Source of the DNA: Desulfovibrio sp.
GTDB taxonomy: Bacteria; Desulfobacterota; Desulfovibrionia; Desulfovibrionales; Desulfovibrionaceae
Direction: 5' to 3'
Assembly: GCA_031287575.1 (NCBI GenBank)
Contig: JAITSV010000028.1
Span: forward strand, 1-35,822
Length of the DNA: 35,822 bases
Numbering within the stretch: the stretch's first letter is position 1; each line of letters begins with the position of its first letter. This document shows, one piece after another, positions 24,669 through 32,361 of this stretch. The notes under the pieces are model-generated. The model saw only the letters and a program-made list of their open reading frames with translations, searched no databases and had not been told where the DNA came from. The translations under genes and the position numbers were made by a program.

Positions 24669-24680
24669 CAACATCCTGTT
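24669..24680. promoter_or_regulatory. CAACATCCTGTT palindrome: operator or nick-site candidate
   Basis: With one flanking base on each side it reads TCAACA-TCC-TGTTGA, a perfect 6-base palindrome around three bases. The same 12-mer recurs at 24583-24594, over the ribosome site of the first operon gene. Paired sites like this suit a dimeric repressor; the CATCCTGT core also suits an IncP-type nick. The two readings are not separable by eye. Confidence 0.45.
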
Positions 24681-24701
24681 GAAGCACCCTGCGGTGCCCT
24701 T

Positions 24702-24729
24702 GGAGCCAAGTGTTAGCGCACTTGGCTCC
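24702..24729 (+). terminator. Terminator-like hairpin
   Basis: A perfect 11-base stem, GGAGCCAAGTG and CACTTGGCTCC, around a 6-base loop. Rightward it is followed by TTGTCATTTCT, which is only moderately T-rich. It could end a short rightward transcript or be a protein-binding palindrome. Confidence 0.45.
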
Positions 24730-24813
24730 TTGTCATTTCTCAGCTCGTTACATCCACGTCTCCAGGGCCAAGGGGTGGTGCCGCCAAGCGGCAGCGCCGA
24801 AAATGCCAACGCC

Positions 24814-24863
24814 AAAGAGGGCACCGCAGCTCACGTTGATGAACGTGCTGCGGTGCCCTCTTT
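24814..24863. repeat. Long inverted repeat
   Basis: AAAGAGGGCACCGCAG pairs perfectly with CTGCGGTGCCCTCTTT (16 bases), and an inner CACGTT-GATG-AACGTG adds six more pairs after a 2-base bulge. A 50-base hairpin this good is rare by chance and suits an origin, a relaxosome site or a strong terminator. Confidence 0.75.
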
Positions 24864-25021
24864 GATGCTGGCCAATGCCGACGGGTGCGGAGATCGCCCT
24901 GGTGGGCGCAGGAAGGTGGGGCTGGGCAGGGGCCAGGCACCCATGCCCGTCAGTACCTAGACGGGAGAAATCTTTGCACGTGATGCACAGATTGGGTAAT
25001 GCTGCCGTTTCGGCAAACGAC

Positions 25022-25062
25022 AAAAGGCCCCAACCCTTGTTGAAACAAGGAATTGAGGCCTT
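25022..25062 (-). terminator. Terminator of the initiator tRNA gene
   Basis: Arms AAGGCC and GGCCTT enclose a second stem CCTTG/CAAGG; on the reverse strand the hairpin ends in GGCCTTTTGTC. It lies 9 bases past the tRNA 3' end, so chromosomal sequence probably extends at least this far left. Confidence 0.7.
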
Positions 25063-25071
25063 ATTGATGGC

Positions 25072-25148
<77 letters not shown>

Positions 25149-25260
25149 ACACGATGTGGGGACTGCCTCCCCAGCGAAGAAGGTGTGTATACGCGGGGGG
25201 GGGCCGGGCTGTCAACCGCGCATTTACATCGCCGGGCAAATTCCTTATGTAGTGCGGGCC

Positions 25261-25989
25261 ATGCAGAACAAGAACATCACCTCTCTTTCCGTCGTGCTGC
25301 CCGTGTACAACGAACAGGACAACCTGCCCGCCCTGTTCGAGGAAATCCGCCGCTCCATCGCCAACATCGGCAAGGAGTGGGAAGTGCTGTTCGTGGACGA
25401 CGGCAGCAAGGACCGCAGCCTTGATGTCATCAAGGCCCTTGCGGCGGAACATCCCCAGATTCGCTACCTGTCGTTCCGCAAGAACTGCGGGCAATCCGCC
25501 GCCTTTGCCGCCGGGTTCCAGGCCGCGCGCCACGAGGTCATCGTGACCATGGACGCCGACCTGCAGAACGACCCCGCCGACATCCCCGCCATGCTCATAG
25601 AGTTCGAGCGCGGGTACGACATGGTCATCGGCTGGCGCGCCAAGCGCAAGGACACCTTCGCCAAGCGCATCGCCTCGAAGTGGGCCAACGCCATCCGCAA
25701 CCGCCTGACCGGCGAGACGGTGAAGGACACCGGCTGCTCGCTGAAGGTGCTGCGCACCACCATGGCCCGGTGCATCCCCATGTTCACCGGCATGCACCGC
25801 TTTCTGCCCACGTTGATGAAGATGCAGGGCGCCACCGTGGCCGAACTGAAGGTGAACCACCGTCCGCGCCTGCACGGCGTTTCCAAGTACGGGGCCTTCA
25901 GCCGGGCCAAGACCGCCGCCTTCGACCTGCTGGCCGTTGCGTGGATGAAGCGCCGCTACATCAATTACGACATCGCCGAGCGCAACTGA
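25261..25989 (+). CDS. Family 2 glycosyltransferase, polyprenyl-phosphate (DPM/ArnC-like) type
   Basis: A 242-residue GT-A enzyme. It starts SLSVVLPVYNEQDNLPAL, has DDGS (46-49), the metal/sugar-nucleotide site MDADLQNDP (97-104), and a closing RPRLHGVSKYG acceptor motif as in dolichyl-phosphate mannosyltransferase and ArnC relatives. It lacks the two C-terminal membrane helices of ArnC, so it is the short soluble form. It probably transfers a sugar to undecaprenyl phosphate at the inner face of the membrane. Start at 25261 fits the family N-terminus though the ribosome site is weak. The next gene encodes a LAB_N-like membrane protein, a common pairing. Confidence 0.88.
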   Translation: MQNKNITSLSVVLPVYNEQDNLPALFEEIRRSIANIGKEWEVLFVDDGSKDRSLDVIKALAAEHPQIRYLSFRKNCGQSAAFAAGFQAARHEVIVTMDADLQNDPADIPAMLIEFERGYDMVIGWRAKRKDTFAKRIASKWANAIRNRLTGETVKDTGCSLKVLRTTMARCIPMFTGMHRFLPTLMKMQGATVAELKVNHRPRLHGVSKYGAFSRAKTAAFDLLAVAWMKRRYINYDIAERN

Positions 25990-26059
25990 TCCCGGGGCGG
26001 GGCGCACCGCCGCCCTGCTCCGGGCCGGACCGCCCTCATCTTTCCACGGGCTTGCGGGA

Positions 26060-26485
26060 ATGGACACTCTGGAATGGACGCTCTGGCCCGCCCGCTGGGC
26101 CCTCCTGCTTATCGGCCTGCTGGCGCAACTGGCCGCGCTGGTGCTGGCCGTGCGCCGGGAAGGCGCGCGGGCCTGCTCCACACTACCGTCACCTCAGCGT
26201 GCTTGCCACCATGAAAGCTCGCCCTCGCCCGACTCCAAAGCGGCATACGATTTCACACCCGCCATGGCCGCAGCCCCCGGCCCTCCCGCAGGCGCGCATA
26301 CGACCATGTCCGGCGAATATCCCGGCACAACTCCGTCCCCCACCGCCAGCGATCTCCGCATCCCGCGCGGACTGTTGCTGACCGGCGGCGCGCTGGTGGC
26401 CACGTTCGCCCTGCCGGAACGCGACATGCTGTTGCTGGCCGGACAAGTGTTGGCCTTACCCCTGCTCTGGACGCGCCTGCGCTGA
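26060..26485 (+). CDS. Small membrane protein, probable LAB_N-like with a low-complexity insert
   Basis: A 141-residue protein. Two ends look like halves of a lipid-A-synthase N-terminal (LAB_N) domain: an N-terminal helix LLLIGLLAQLAALVLAVRREG, and a C-terminal IPRGLLLTGGALVATFALPERDMLLLAGQ (broken by me at about 20) with the G..L...A..ERD...L.GQ pattern. Between them, about residues 36-98 are Pro/Ser/Ala-rich and look like an insert. Ribosome site is weak. It follows the glycosyltransferase by 70 bases, where LAB_N genes are often found. The function of such proteins is poorly known; the call is tentative. Confidence 0.5.
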   Translation: MDTLEWTLWPARWALLLIGLLAQLAALVLAVRREGARACSTLPSPQRACHHESSPSPDSKAAYDFTPAMAAAPGPPAGAHTTMSGEYPGTTPSPTASDLRIPRGLLLTGGALVATFALPERDMLLLAGQVLALPLLWTRLR

Positions 26486-26677
26486 TCCGCAGACATCCCG
26501 CGACCGCAACCGTACACGCAGCCCGCACAACCGCACCGTCTTGACGTTGCGGCCCGTTGCCGCTACTGCCCACATGCGGCGCATGCCGTCACCCCGTCAG
26601 GGGGTGTGGGCAAAGGCATCCCGCGCCGTCCCCACGGCAGTTCATCCACCCTCACCCGGCCCCAGCCATCGGCCAGC

Positions 26678-27418
26678 ATGACCAACCGCCCCACCCGACT
26701 TCTCAAACGCGTGCTCAAGGGTGCGTTCGTCTTTCTCGGGCTTGCCGCCGCCATCGCGCTGCTGCGCCTTTCCGGCCTGCACGACGCCTTGGACACCGCC
26801 TGGGTGGATGCCAACATCCGCGACCACGGCGTTACCGGCCTGGCCCTGTTCCTTGGCGTTGGCTGCCTGCTTACCGCCGTGGGCATGCCCCGTCAGGTGG
26901 TCAGCTTTCTGGGCGGCTATGCCTTCGGCGCGGTGTTGGGCACGGTGTGGGGCACGCTGGCCACGGTCCTTGGCTGCGTGGTCACCTTCTACTACGCGCG
27001 CCTCGGCGGGCAGTCGTTCGTGGCGCGCCGCTTCAGCCGCAGGGTGGCGAAAATCAACGCCTTTCTCGGGCGCGACCCGTTTGCCATGTCGTTCATTATC
27101 CGCTGCCTGCCCGTGGGCAACAACATGCTGACCAACCTGCTGGCCGGGGTCAGCGCCATTCCCGCGCTGCCGTTCATTGCCGGATCCGCCGCCGGGTATG
27201 TGCCGCAGACGTTCATCTTCGCCCTGCTGGGCAGCGGCGTGCGCGTTTCGCCAGAGCTGCGCACCACCGCAAGCGCCGTGTTGTTCGTGCTGTCCAGCCT
27301 GTTGGGTTACCTGTTGTACCGCCGCTACCGGGTGGACGACACTCTGGAAGAACCTGAGGACGAGCCGGAAGGCGGCGAGGGCGGTAGCCATTCCTCCCCC
27401 GCCGACAAAGGCGCATAG
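26678..27418 (+). CDS. TVP38/TMEM64 (DedA-superfamily) membrane protein
   Basis: A 246-residue polytopic protein. Core: GMPRQVVSFLGGYAFGAVLG, then GTLATVLGCVVTFYYARLGG and the cytoplasmic RRVAKINAFLGRDPFAMSF, RCLPVGNNMLTNLLAGVS and FIAGSAAGYVPQTFIFALLG. These are the re-entrant helices and arginine of the VTT/DedA fold, implicated in lipid flipping and membrane homeostasis. The end is acidic. The start at 26678 is a guess: the ATG has no clear ribosome site, and a GTG at 26606 is possible. Confidence 0.82.
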   Translation: MTNRPTRLLKRVLKGAFVFLGLAAAIALLRLSGLHDALDTAWVDANIRDHGVTGLALFLGVGCLLTAVGMPRQVVSFLGGYAFGAVLGTVWGTLATVLGCVVTFYYARLGGQSFVARRFSRRVAKINAFLGRDPFAMSFIIRCLPVGNNMLTNLLAGVSAIPALPFIAGSAAGYVPQTFIFALLGSGVRVSPELRTTASAVLFVLSSLLGYLLYRRYRVDDTLEEPEDEPEGGEGGSHSSPADKGA

Positions 27419-27510
27419 CCCGTTGCAAAAGAACGCGCCCGCAGGCGGCTGAATCCGGCATTTCATCTTGCCGAACGTGCCACCGGTACGCCCCCTTTCC
27501 CCCGCAACGC

Positions 27511-27550
27511 AAAACCGCCCGCCGACATGCATCGGCGGGCGATTTTCATT
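27511..27550. terminator. Bidirectional terminator between the TVP38 gene and metG
   Basis: A perfect 10-base stem CGCCCGCCGA/TCGGCGGGCG with 6-base loop (27516-27541). It is followed rightward by ATTTTCATTT and, on the other strand, by GGTTTTG. It sits between convergent genes, so it likely serves both. Confidence 0.85.
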
Positions 27551-27594
27551 TCAGACAGGAGAAACGGTTCCGGCTGCTTTCGTGGCTCGCCGCC

Positions 27595-29568
27595 TTACGA
27601 CACCTTGGCCCCGTTGGCCACCGGGCCGGACGCGGCCACCAGTTGCATGCCGCTTTCGGTGCGCACCGCAAGGATCATCCCCTGCGATTCCAGGCCGCGC
27701 AGCTTGCGCGGGGCAAGGTTGGCCACCACTGCCACCTGGCGCCCCAGCAGGAAGTCCGGTTCGAAGTATTCGGCAAGTCCGGCCACGATCTGGCGCGGGG
27801 CCACTTCGCCAAGGTCCACTTCCACGCGCAGCAGCTTGTCGGCGTTGGGGTGGCGTTCCACCACCACCACGGTGCCGAAACGGATGTCCAGCTTCTGGAA
27901 GTCCGCGAACTCGATGGTGGCGGGTTCGTCGCCAGCGACAGGTGCGGCAACAGGCGCGGCAACCTGAGCGGGCGCGGCGGCCTTGTCCTTCTTCTTGCCT
28001 TCCGCCTTGGCGGGCTTGGGCTCTTCCGTCTTCTCCAGTTCCACGCGGGGGAACAGGTTGGACGATGCCGCCACGGTGGTGCCGGCGGCCAGCCCGCCCC
28101 AGCGTTCGGCCTCTCCGGCCAGATCAACCTTGGCCGGGTCCAGCGTCTGGCCCAGCTGCCCCAGCAGCACGGTGGACGCCTCGGGCATCACTGGCCACAG
28201 GTGCACGGCCACCTTGCGCATGCATTCCAGCATCACGTACATGACGGTGCCAAGGCGCTCGGTGTCGCCCTGTTTGAACAGGGCCCACGGCGCGGCATGG
28301 TCAACGTAGCGGTTCAGGGCACGCACAAGTTCCCACAGCGATTCCAGCGCGTTGGAGAAGCGCACCCGTTCGAACAGCCGCACGTAGTTGCGCTGGGCTT
28401 CTTCCGCCAGGGTGCGGATGGCCTCGTCATCCTCGGTCAGCGGGCCCTGCGCGGGCACCACGCCGCCGAAGTACTTGGCGGTCATGGACAGCACGCGGCT
28501 GAACAGGTTGCCGAGGTCGTTGGCCAGGTCCGCGTTCAGGCGGGCCACCAGCGCGTCTTCCGAGAAGCTGGCGTCGCTGCCGAAGTGCATCTCGCGCAGC
28601 AGAAAGTAGCGGAAGGCGCTCAGCCCGTACGTGTCGATCATGGACAGCGGATCCACCACGTTGCCCAGCGATTTGGACATCTTGGTGTCGCGCACCAGCC
28701 AGTAGCCGTGCACGTTCAGGTTGTTGTAGGGCTCCAGCCCCGCCGCCTTCAGCATGGTGGGCCAGAACACCGCGTGCGGCTTCAGGATGTCCTTGGCCAC
28801 CAGATGCTGCACGCCGGGCCAGAAGCGGCCGAACTTCTCGCCGTCGGGCCAGCCCAGCGCGGAGATGTAGTTGATCAGCGCGTCGAACCACACGTAGCAC
28901 ACGTAGTCCTTGTCGAACGGCAGTTCGATGCCCCAGGTCAGGCGGGACTTGGGCCGCGAAATGCACAGGTCTTCCAGCGCGCCGCTGTCCAGAATACCCA
29001 GCACTTCGCTGCGGTAGCGTTCGGGCCGGATGAAGTCGGGGTTGTCCAGGATGTATTGGCGCAGCCAGCCCTGGTACTTGGACATGCGGAAGAAGTAGTT
29101 CTTTTCGCTGATGTATTCCGGCTTCACCTGGTGCTGGGGGCACAGGCCGTTTTCCAGTTCCTTCTCGGTGTAGAACCGCTCGCACCCGTAGCAATAGTGG
29201 CCGCCGTACTCGCCGAAGTAGATGTCGCCGCTGTCGTAGACCTTCTGCAACACGTCCTGCACGCACTTCTTGTGTTCCGCGTCGGTGGTGCGGATGAACT
29301 GGTCGTACTCCACGCCCAGATGCGGCCACAGGTCGCGGAACTGCGTGCTCACGCCGTCCACGAACTCCTGCGGCGAACACCCGGCCTTTTCGGCGGCCTG
29401 CACGATCTTGTCGCCGTGCTCGTCGGTGCCGGTCAGGAAGTAGGTGTCCTTGCCCAGCAGGCGGTGGAAGCGGCGCAACGAGTCGGCCACGATGGTGGTG
29501 TAGGCATGGCCGAGGTGCGGCTTGGCGTTGACGTAATAAATGGGGGTGGTGATGTAGAAGCGGTCCAC
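27595..29568 (-). CDS. metG: Methionyl-tRNA synthetase
   Basis: A 657-residue class I synthetase that charges tRNA-Met. It starts at a GTG at 29568 with GGGAGA upstream, giving the family N-terminus DRFYITTPIYYVNAKPHLGH. Signatures: HLGH (18-21), a zinc knuckle with C126, C129, C143 and H146, and KMSKS near residue 297. After the anticodon-binding helical domain comes a Lys/Ala/Pro-rich linker and a C-terminal tRNA-binding (Trbp111-like) domain with DFQKLDIRFGTV and NLAPRKLRGLESQGM. It follows ricT at 162 bases in the same direction. Confidence 0.98.
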   Translation of the reverse strand: MDRFYITTPIYYVNAKPHLGHAYTTIVADSLRRFHRLLGKDTYFLTGTDEHGDKIVQAAEKAGCSPQEFVDGVSTQFRDLWPHLGVEYDQFIRTTDAEHKKCVQDVLQKVYDSGDIYFGEYGGHYCYGCERFYTEKELENGLCPQHQVKPEYISEKNYFFRMSKYQGWLRQYILDNPDFIRPERYRSEVLGILDSGALEDLCISRPKSRLTWGIELPFDKDYVCYVWFDALINYISALGWPDGEKFGRFWPGVQHLVAKDILKPHAVFWPTMLKAAGLEPYNNLNVHGYWLVRDTKMSKSLGNVVDPLSMIDTYGLSAFRYFLLREMHFGSDASFSEDALVARLNADLANDLGNLFSRVLSMTAKYFGGVVPAQGPLTEDDEAIRTLAEEAQRNYVRLFERVRFSNALESLWELVRALNRYVDHAAPWALFKQGDTERLGTVMYVMLECMRKVAVHLWPVMPEASTVLLGQLGQTLDPAKVDLAGEAERWGGLAAGTTVAASSNLFPRVELEKTEEPKPAKAEGKKKDKAAAPAQVAAPVAAPVAGDEPATIEFADFQKLDIRFGTVVVVERHPNADKLLRVEVDLGEVAPRQIVAGLAEYFEPDFLLGRQVAVVANLAPRKLRGLESQGMILAVRTESGMQLVAASGPVANGAKVS

Positions 29569-29636
29569 GTGGGTCTCCCGATTCGGGCGCTGCGGGCGGT
29601 GCGGGCCTGCCGCGCCGCCGTTCCGATATGATGGCC

Positions 29637-29658
29637 GCCCCCGGCGCGCGCCGGGGGC
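29637..29658. repeat. GC-only 22-base palindrome between ricT and metG
   Basis: Perfect palindrome (half-site GCCCCCGGCGC, centre between 29647 and 29648) 70 bases upstream of the metG start. It has no T-run. Could be a pause site or leader hairpin, or simply a GC-rich repeat. Confidence 0.5.
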
Positions 29659-29730
29659 GGAAGCTGTTGCCTGCATGGTCGCCGTGCCGTGCTCCGTATG
29701 GATGGATGCAAGGCTGACGGATATCGTCGG

Positions 29731-31389
29731 TTATTCGCCGCCGGGTCCGCCGGTATGCCCGCCGCCGGAACCGCCCTCGCCGCCCTCACGGGAACCGGAA
29801 GGGCGCCGCTTGCGCTTGCGCCGCCCCCGGCTGGACCGCAGGGTGGACGGATCGGTATTTTTCAGCGGGCCGCGCGCGCGCGGCATGGCAATGGCCGCCG
29901 GTGCGCCCACCACGGGGGGCGCCGCCGGTGCCGGTGCGGCAGGGGCAGCGCCGGAAGCGGGGCTGGCCTGGACCCCGGCCTGGGGTGGGGACGAACCGGC
30001 ATCCGATGCCGATGCCCCCGTGCCGGGTGCCTGCGGCACGGCGCCGAGGGCAGGGCCGCCCGACGTGGTGGGCACCGCCGCCGGAACGGCTGTCTCGCCG
30101 TCAGTTGCGGAAACCGCCGGGGACGGGGCGTCCGCCGGGGCGGCACCTGCGCCGTCACCGGCGAAGGACATGGAGTCCGCCGCCACGGCCACCGTGGCAC
30201 CTGCCCCTTCGGCCTGCGGGGCGGGGCCGCCGGTCATGAACGTATCGAAGGTTGCGGCAAACGCGGCCTGGGCGATGCTGCCCGCCGGGGCGGCCTCGCG
30301 CGCGGGGCGCGGGGCGTCATGCGCCATGGGCAGGGCCTGCGGGGCACGGCCATCGCGCCGTTCTCCACGATCTGAACGGTCCGACCTCTCTGGCCGATCA
30401 CCCCGCTCACCCCGTTCGGGCCGGTCGCCACGCTCGGGCCTGCGACCGTCACGCCCCTCGCGCGGCTGACCGTCCGGCCCATCCGCGCGGCGTTCGTGGT
30501 GCCCGTCCGGACGCGGCATGCCGCCGCCCTGACCACCACCCTGACCGCCGCCGGGGCCACCGCCGCCCTGCTCGGGTCGGCGCGGCTCCATCTGCTGCCA
30601 TTCTTCCAGCGTGACCTCGACCTCTTCGTTGGACTCGGTCAGCAGGGCCAGGCTGCCCCGGAACATGTTGGCGCGCAGCACCTTCACCGCGCCGCGCGAG
30701 GTCAGGTACTTCTTGCCCAGGCGCGGGCAGCGCCGGTGAAATTCCTCGTAGTTTTCCTGCTCGTAGCTCAGGCAGCACAGCAACCGCCCGCAAATGCCGG
30801 AAATCTTGGCCGGGTTCAGGAACAGGTTCTGCTCCTTGGCCATCTTGATGGTCACCGGGGCAAACTTGCGCAAAAAGCGGCGGCAGCAGCAGACCATGCC
30901 GCAGTTGCCCACCGCGCCGATCATCTGCGTTTCGTGGCGCACGCCGATCTGGCGCAGTTCGATGCGGGTGCGGTAGTTCTTGACCAGGTCCTTGACCAGC
31001 TCGCGGAAGTCGATGCGGGTCGGCGCGGTGAAATAGAAGATGATCTTGCTGCGGTCGAAGAACACCTCCACGTCCACCAGCTTCATCTCCAGGTCGCGCC
31101 CCCGGATGCATTCGTTGCAGAAGGCGCGGGCCTCGTCGCCCAGCTTCTCGTTTTCCGCCGCCTGTTCCAGGTCTTCGCCGCCCGCCACGCGCATGATGGG
31201 GCGAAGGTCGCCCTCGGTCTCGCCCGCGTCTTCGGGCAGGTCGTCGCGCAGGGCCACCACTTCGCCGATGCCCTGGCCCTGGTCGGTTTCCACGATCACC
31301 CTGTCGCCCACGGCAACGGGCTGACCACCGCTGAGAAAATAGTATATCTGTCCGTATTCACGGAACTTGATGCCAAGTATTCGTTCCAT
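29731..31389 (-). CDS. ricT: RicT-type PSP1-domain protein with long disordered C-terminus
   Basis: A 552-residue protein. The first about 270 residues are a PSP1 domain protein of the RicT/YaaT group: ILGIKFREYGQIYYF, a YFTAPTRIDFRELVKDL strand-helix, and a Cys-rich cluster (NCGMVCCC and GRLLCCLSYE) that in Bacillus relatives helps bind an iron-sulfur cluster in a complex guiding RNase Y. The remaining about 280 residues are Arg/Asp/Gly repeats (RPERGDRPERGERGD type) and then Pro/Ala/Gly, ending in a basic RGRRKRKRR motif. Such tails bind RNA or proteins in RNase E-like factors (inference). Start at 31389 matches the family N-terminus. ricT next to metG is a familiar pairing. Confidence 0.88.
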   Translation of the reverse strand: MERILGIKFREYGQIYYFLSGGQPVAVGDRVIVETDQGQGIGEVVALRDDLPEDAGETEGDLRPIMRVAGGEDLEQAAENEKLGDEARAFCNECIRGRDLEMKLVDVEVFFDRSKIIFYFTAPTRIDFRELVKDLVKNYRTRIELRQIGVRHETQMIGAVGNCGMVCCCRRFLRKFAPVTIKMAKEQNLFLNPAKISGICGRLLCCLSYEQENYEEFHRRCPRLGKKYLTSRGAVKVLRANMFRGSLALLTESNEEVEVTLEEWQQMEPRRPEQGGGGPGGGQGGGQGGGMPRPDGHHERRADGPDGQPREGRDGRRPERGDRPERGERGDRPERSDRSDRGERRDGRAPQALPMAHDAPRPAREAAPAGSIAQAAFAATFDTFMTGGPAPQAEGAGATVAVAADSMSFAGDGAGAAPADAPSPAVSATDGETAVPAAVPTTSGGPALGAVPQAPGTGASASDAGSSPPQAGVQASPASGAAPAAPAPAAPPVVGAPAAIAMPRARGPLKNTDPSTLRSSRGRRKRKRRPSGSREGGEGGSGGGHTGGPGGE

Positions 31390-31698
31390 CGTGCTCGCCG
31401 GTTTCAGCCGGTTGACGCCCGTCCGGAAACATTCCGGCGGAAGGGGGTGCGAACGGATTACGCCGCATGGCCGCGCGGCGGCCATCTCCACCTTCCTTGG
31501 CGAAATAACTTCCTCTTTTCCGCTTTTATGGGACACGTGTCAACAAAGCCGCGCCCCGCGCGGCCCCGGCGGCAGCGGCCCCCTTCTGCTTGTCCCGGCC
31601 CGCGCGTGTTCGCGGCGGTTGCAACGCCCGTGCTCGTACCGTACAAGGTTCGAAATCCATGTGACCCGTTTCACGAAGACCGCCCACCGGAGGCCCCC
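31390..31698. other. Divergent intergenic region between ricT and the HD-domain gene
   Basis: About 309 bases with no gene. A TTGACA hexamer lies on the reverse strand at 31538-31543, pointing towards ricT, but no good -10 box is placed at 16-18 bases. Nothing else stood out. Confidence 0.5.
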
Positions 31699-32256
31699 AT
31701 GCTCCCTCGCGCCGAAGCCCTCGATCTGCTGCGCTCGCACAACCCGGAACCCCACCTTGTCCAGCACGCCCTGGCCACCGAGGTCGTCATGCGCGGCCTG
31801 GCCGCCCGTTTCGGGCAGGACGCCGAACTGTGGGGCCTGGCCGGGCTGCTGCACGACATCGACTACCCGCTCACCAAGGACACCCCCGAACGACACGGCC
31901 TGATGGCCGTGAACCTCATCGGGGACAGGCTGCCGCCGGAAGCCGTGCAGGCCATCGTGGCCCACAACAGCGAATGCACCGGACGCGAACCGGCCAGCCT
32001 GTTCGACCGCGCCCTGCGCTGCGGTGAAAGCGTGACCGGCCTTGTCAGCGCCGCCGCGCTGGTGCGCCCCACCGGCATGGACGGCATGCAGGCCTCCAGC
32101 CTGAAGAAAAAGATGAAGGACAAGGCGTTTGCCGCCAGCGTCAGCCGTGAAAGAATCCGCGAGTGCGAGGCCATCGGCCTTGAACTTGGCGAGTTCCTGA
32201 CCATCGCCATAGGGGCCATGACGCCTGCCGCCGCAGAGTTGGGCCTGGCCCGCTAG
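31699..32256 (+). CDS. HD-domain (HDIG-like) putative phosphohydrolase
   Basis: A 185-residue protein with one HD domain: H23 early, the metal pair H52-D53 in GLLHDIDYP, H66 in ERHGLMA, and a later HNSE. These fit the HDIG/HD phosphohydrolase group that acts on nucleotides or phosphorylated small molecules; the substrate is not evident. ATG has GGAGG six bases upstream. No operon partner is obvious; the next gene begins about 105 bases later. Confidence 0.88.
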   Translation: MLPRAEALDLLRSHNPEPHLVQHALATEVVMRGLAARFGQDAELWGLAGLLHDIDYPLTKDTPERHGLMAVNLIGDRLPPEAVQAIVAHNSECTGREPASLFDRALRCGESVTGLVSAAALVRPTGMDGMQASSLKKKMKDKAFAASVSRERIRECEAIGLELGEFLTIAIGAMTPAAAELGLAR

Positions 32257-32361
32257 CAGGCCAGCCTCCGCTTTCAGGGACAGCCAAGCCATGCCCCGAG
32301 GCGCCCCTTTCCGGCAACACCGACACCGCCCCAACGCACAACAGCCCCGAAGGAACCCCGC

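Larger units (their letters stand above)
24581..25021. other. Non-coding, palindrome-rich region; candidate oriT or control region
   Basis: No convincing gene lies here. It holds at least five hairpins (24670-24681, 24684-24697, 24702-24729, 24779-24793, 24814-24863) and three copies of the 12-mer CTGCGGTGCCCT (24689, 24848, and inverted at 24818-24829). Two copies of CAACATCCTGTT (24583, 24669) contain CATCCTGT, which fits the IncP-type nick consensus YATCCTGY. The traK-traL-traM genes just downstream support an origin of transfer. The element/chromosome boundary is also probably inside this stretch. No relaxase gene or direct-repeat attachment pair was seen. Confidence 0.5.

Noticed and set aside
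24679-24960. 93-codon rightward frame in the hairpin region
   Set aside because: No ribosome site, spans three palindromes, composition not protein-like.
24581-25021. CRISPR array
   Set aside because: The repeated 12-mers are few, unevenly spaced and partly inverted; no spacers or cas genes.
27643-29631. 662-codon rightward frame
   Set aside because: Antisense of metG, whose HLGH, zinc and KMSKS motifs are unmistakable.
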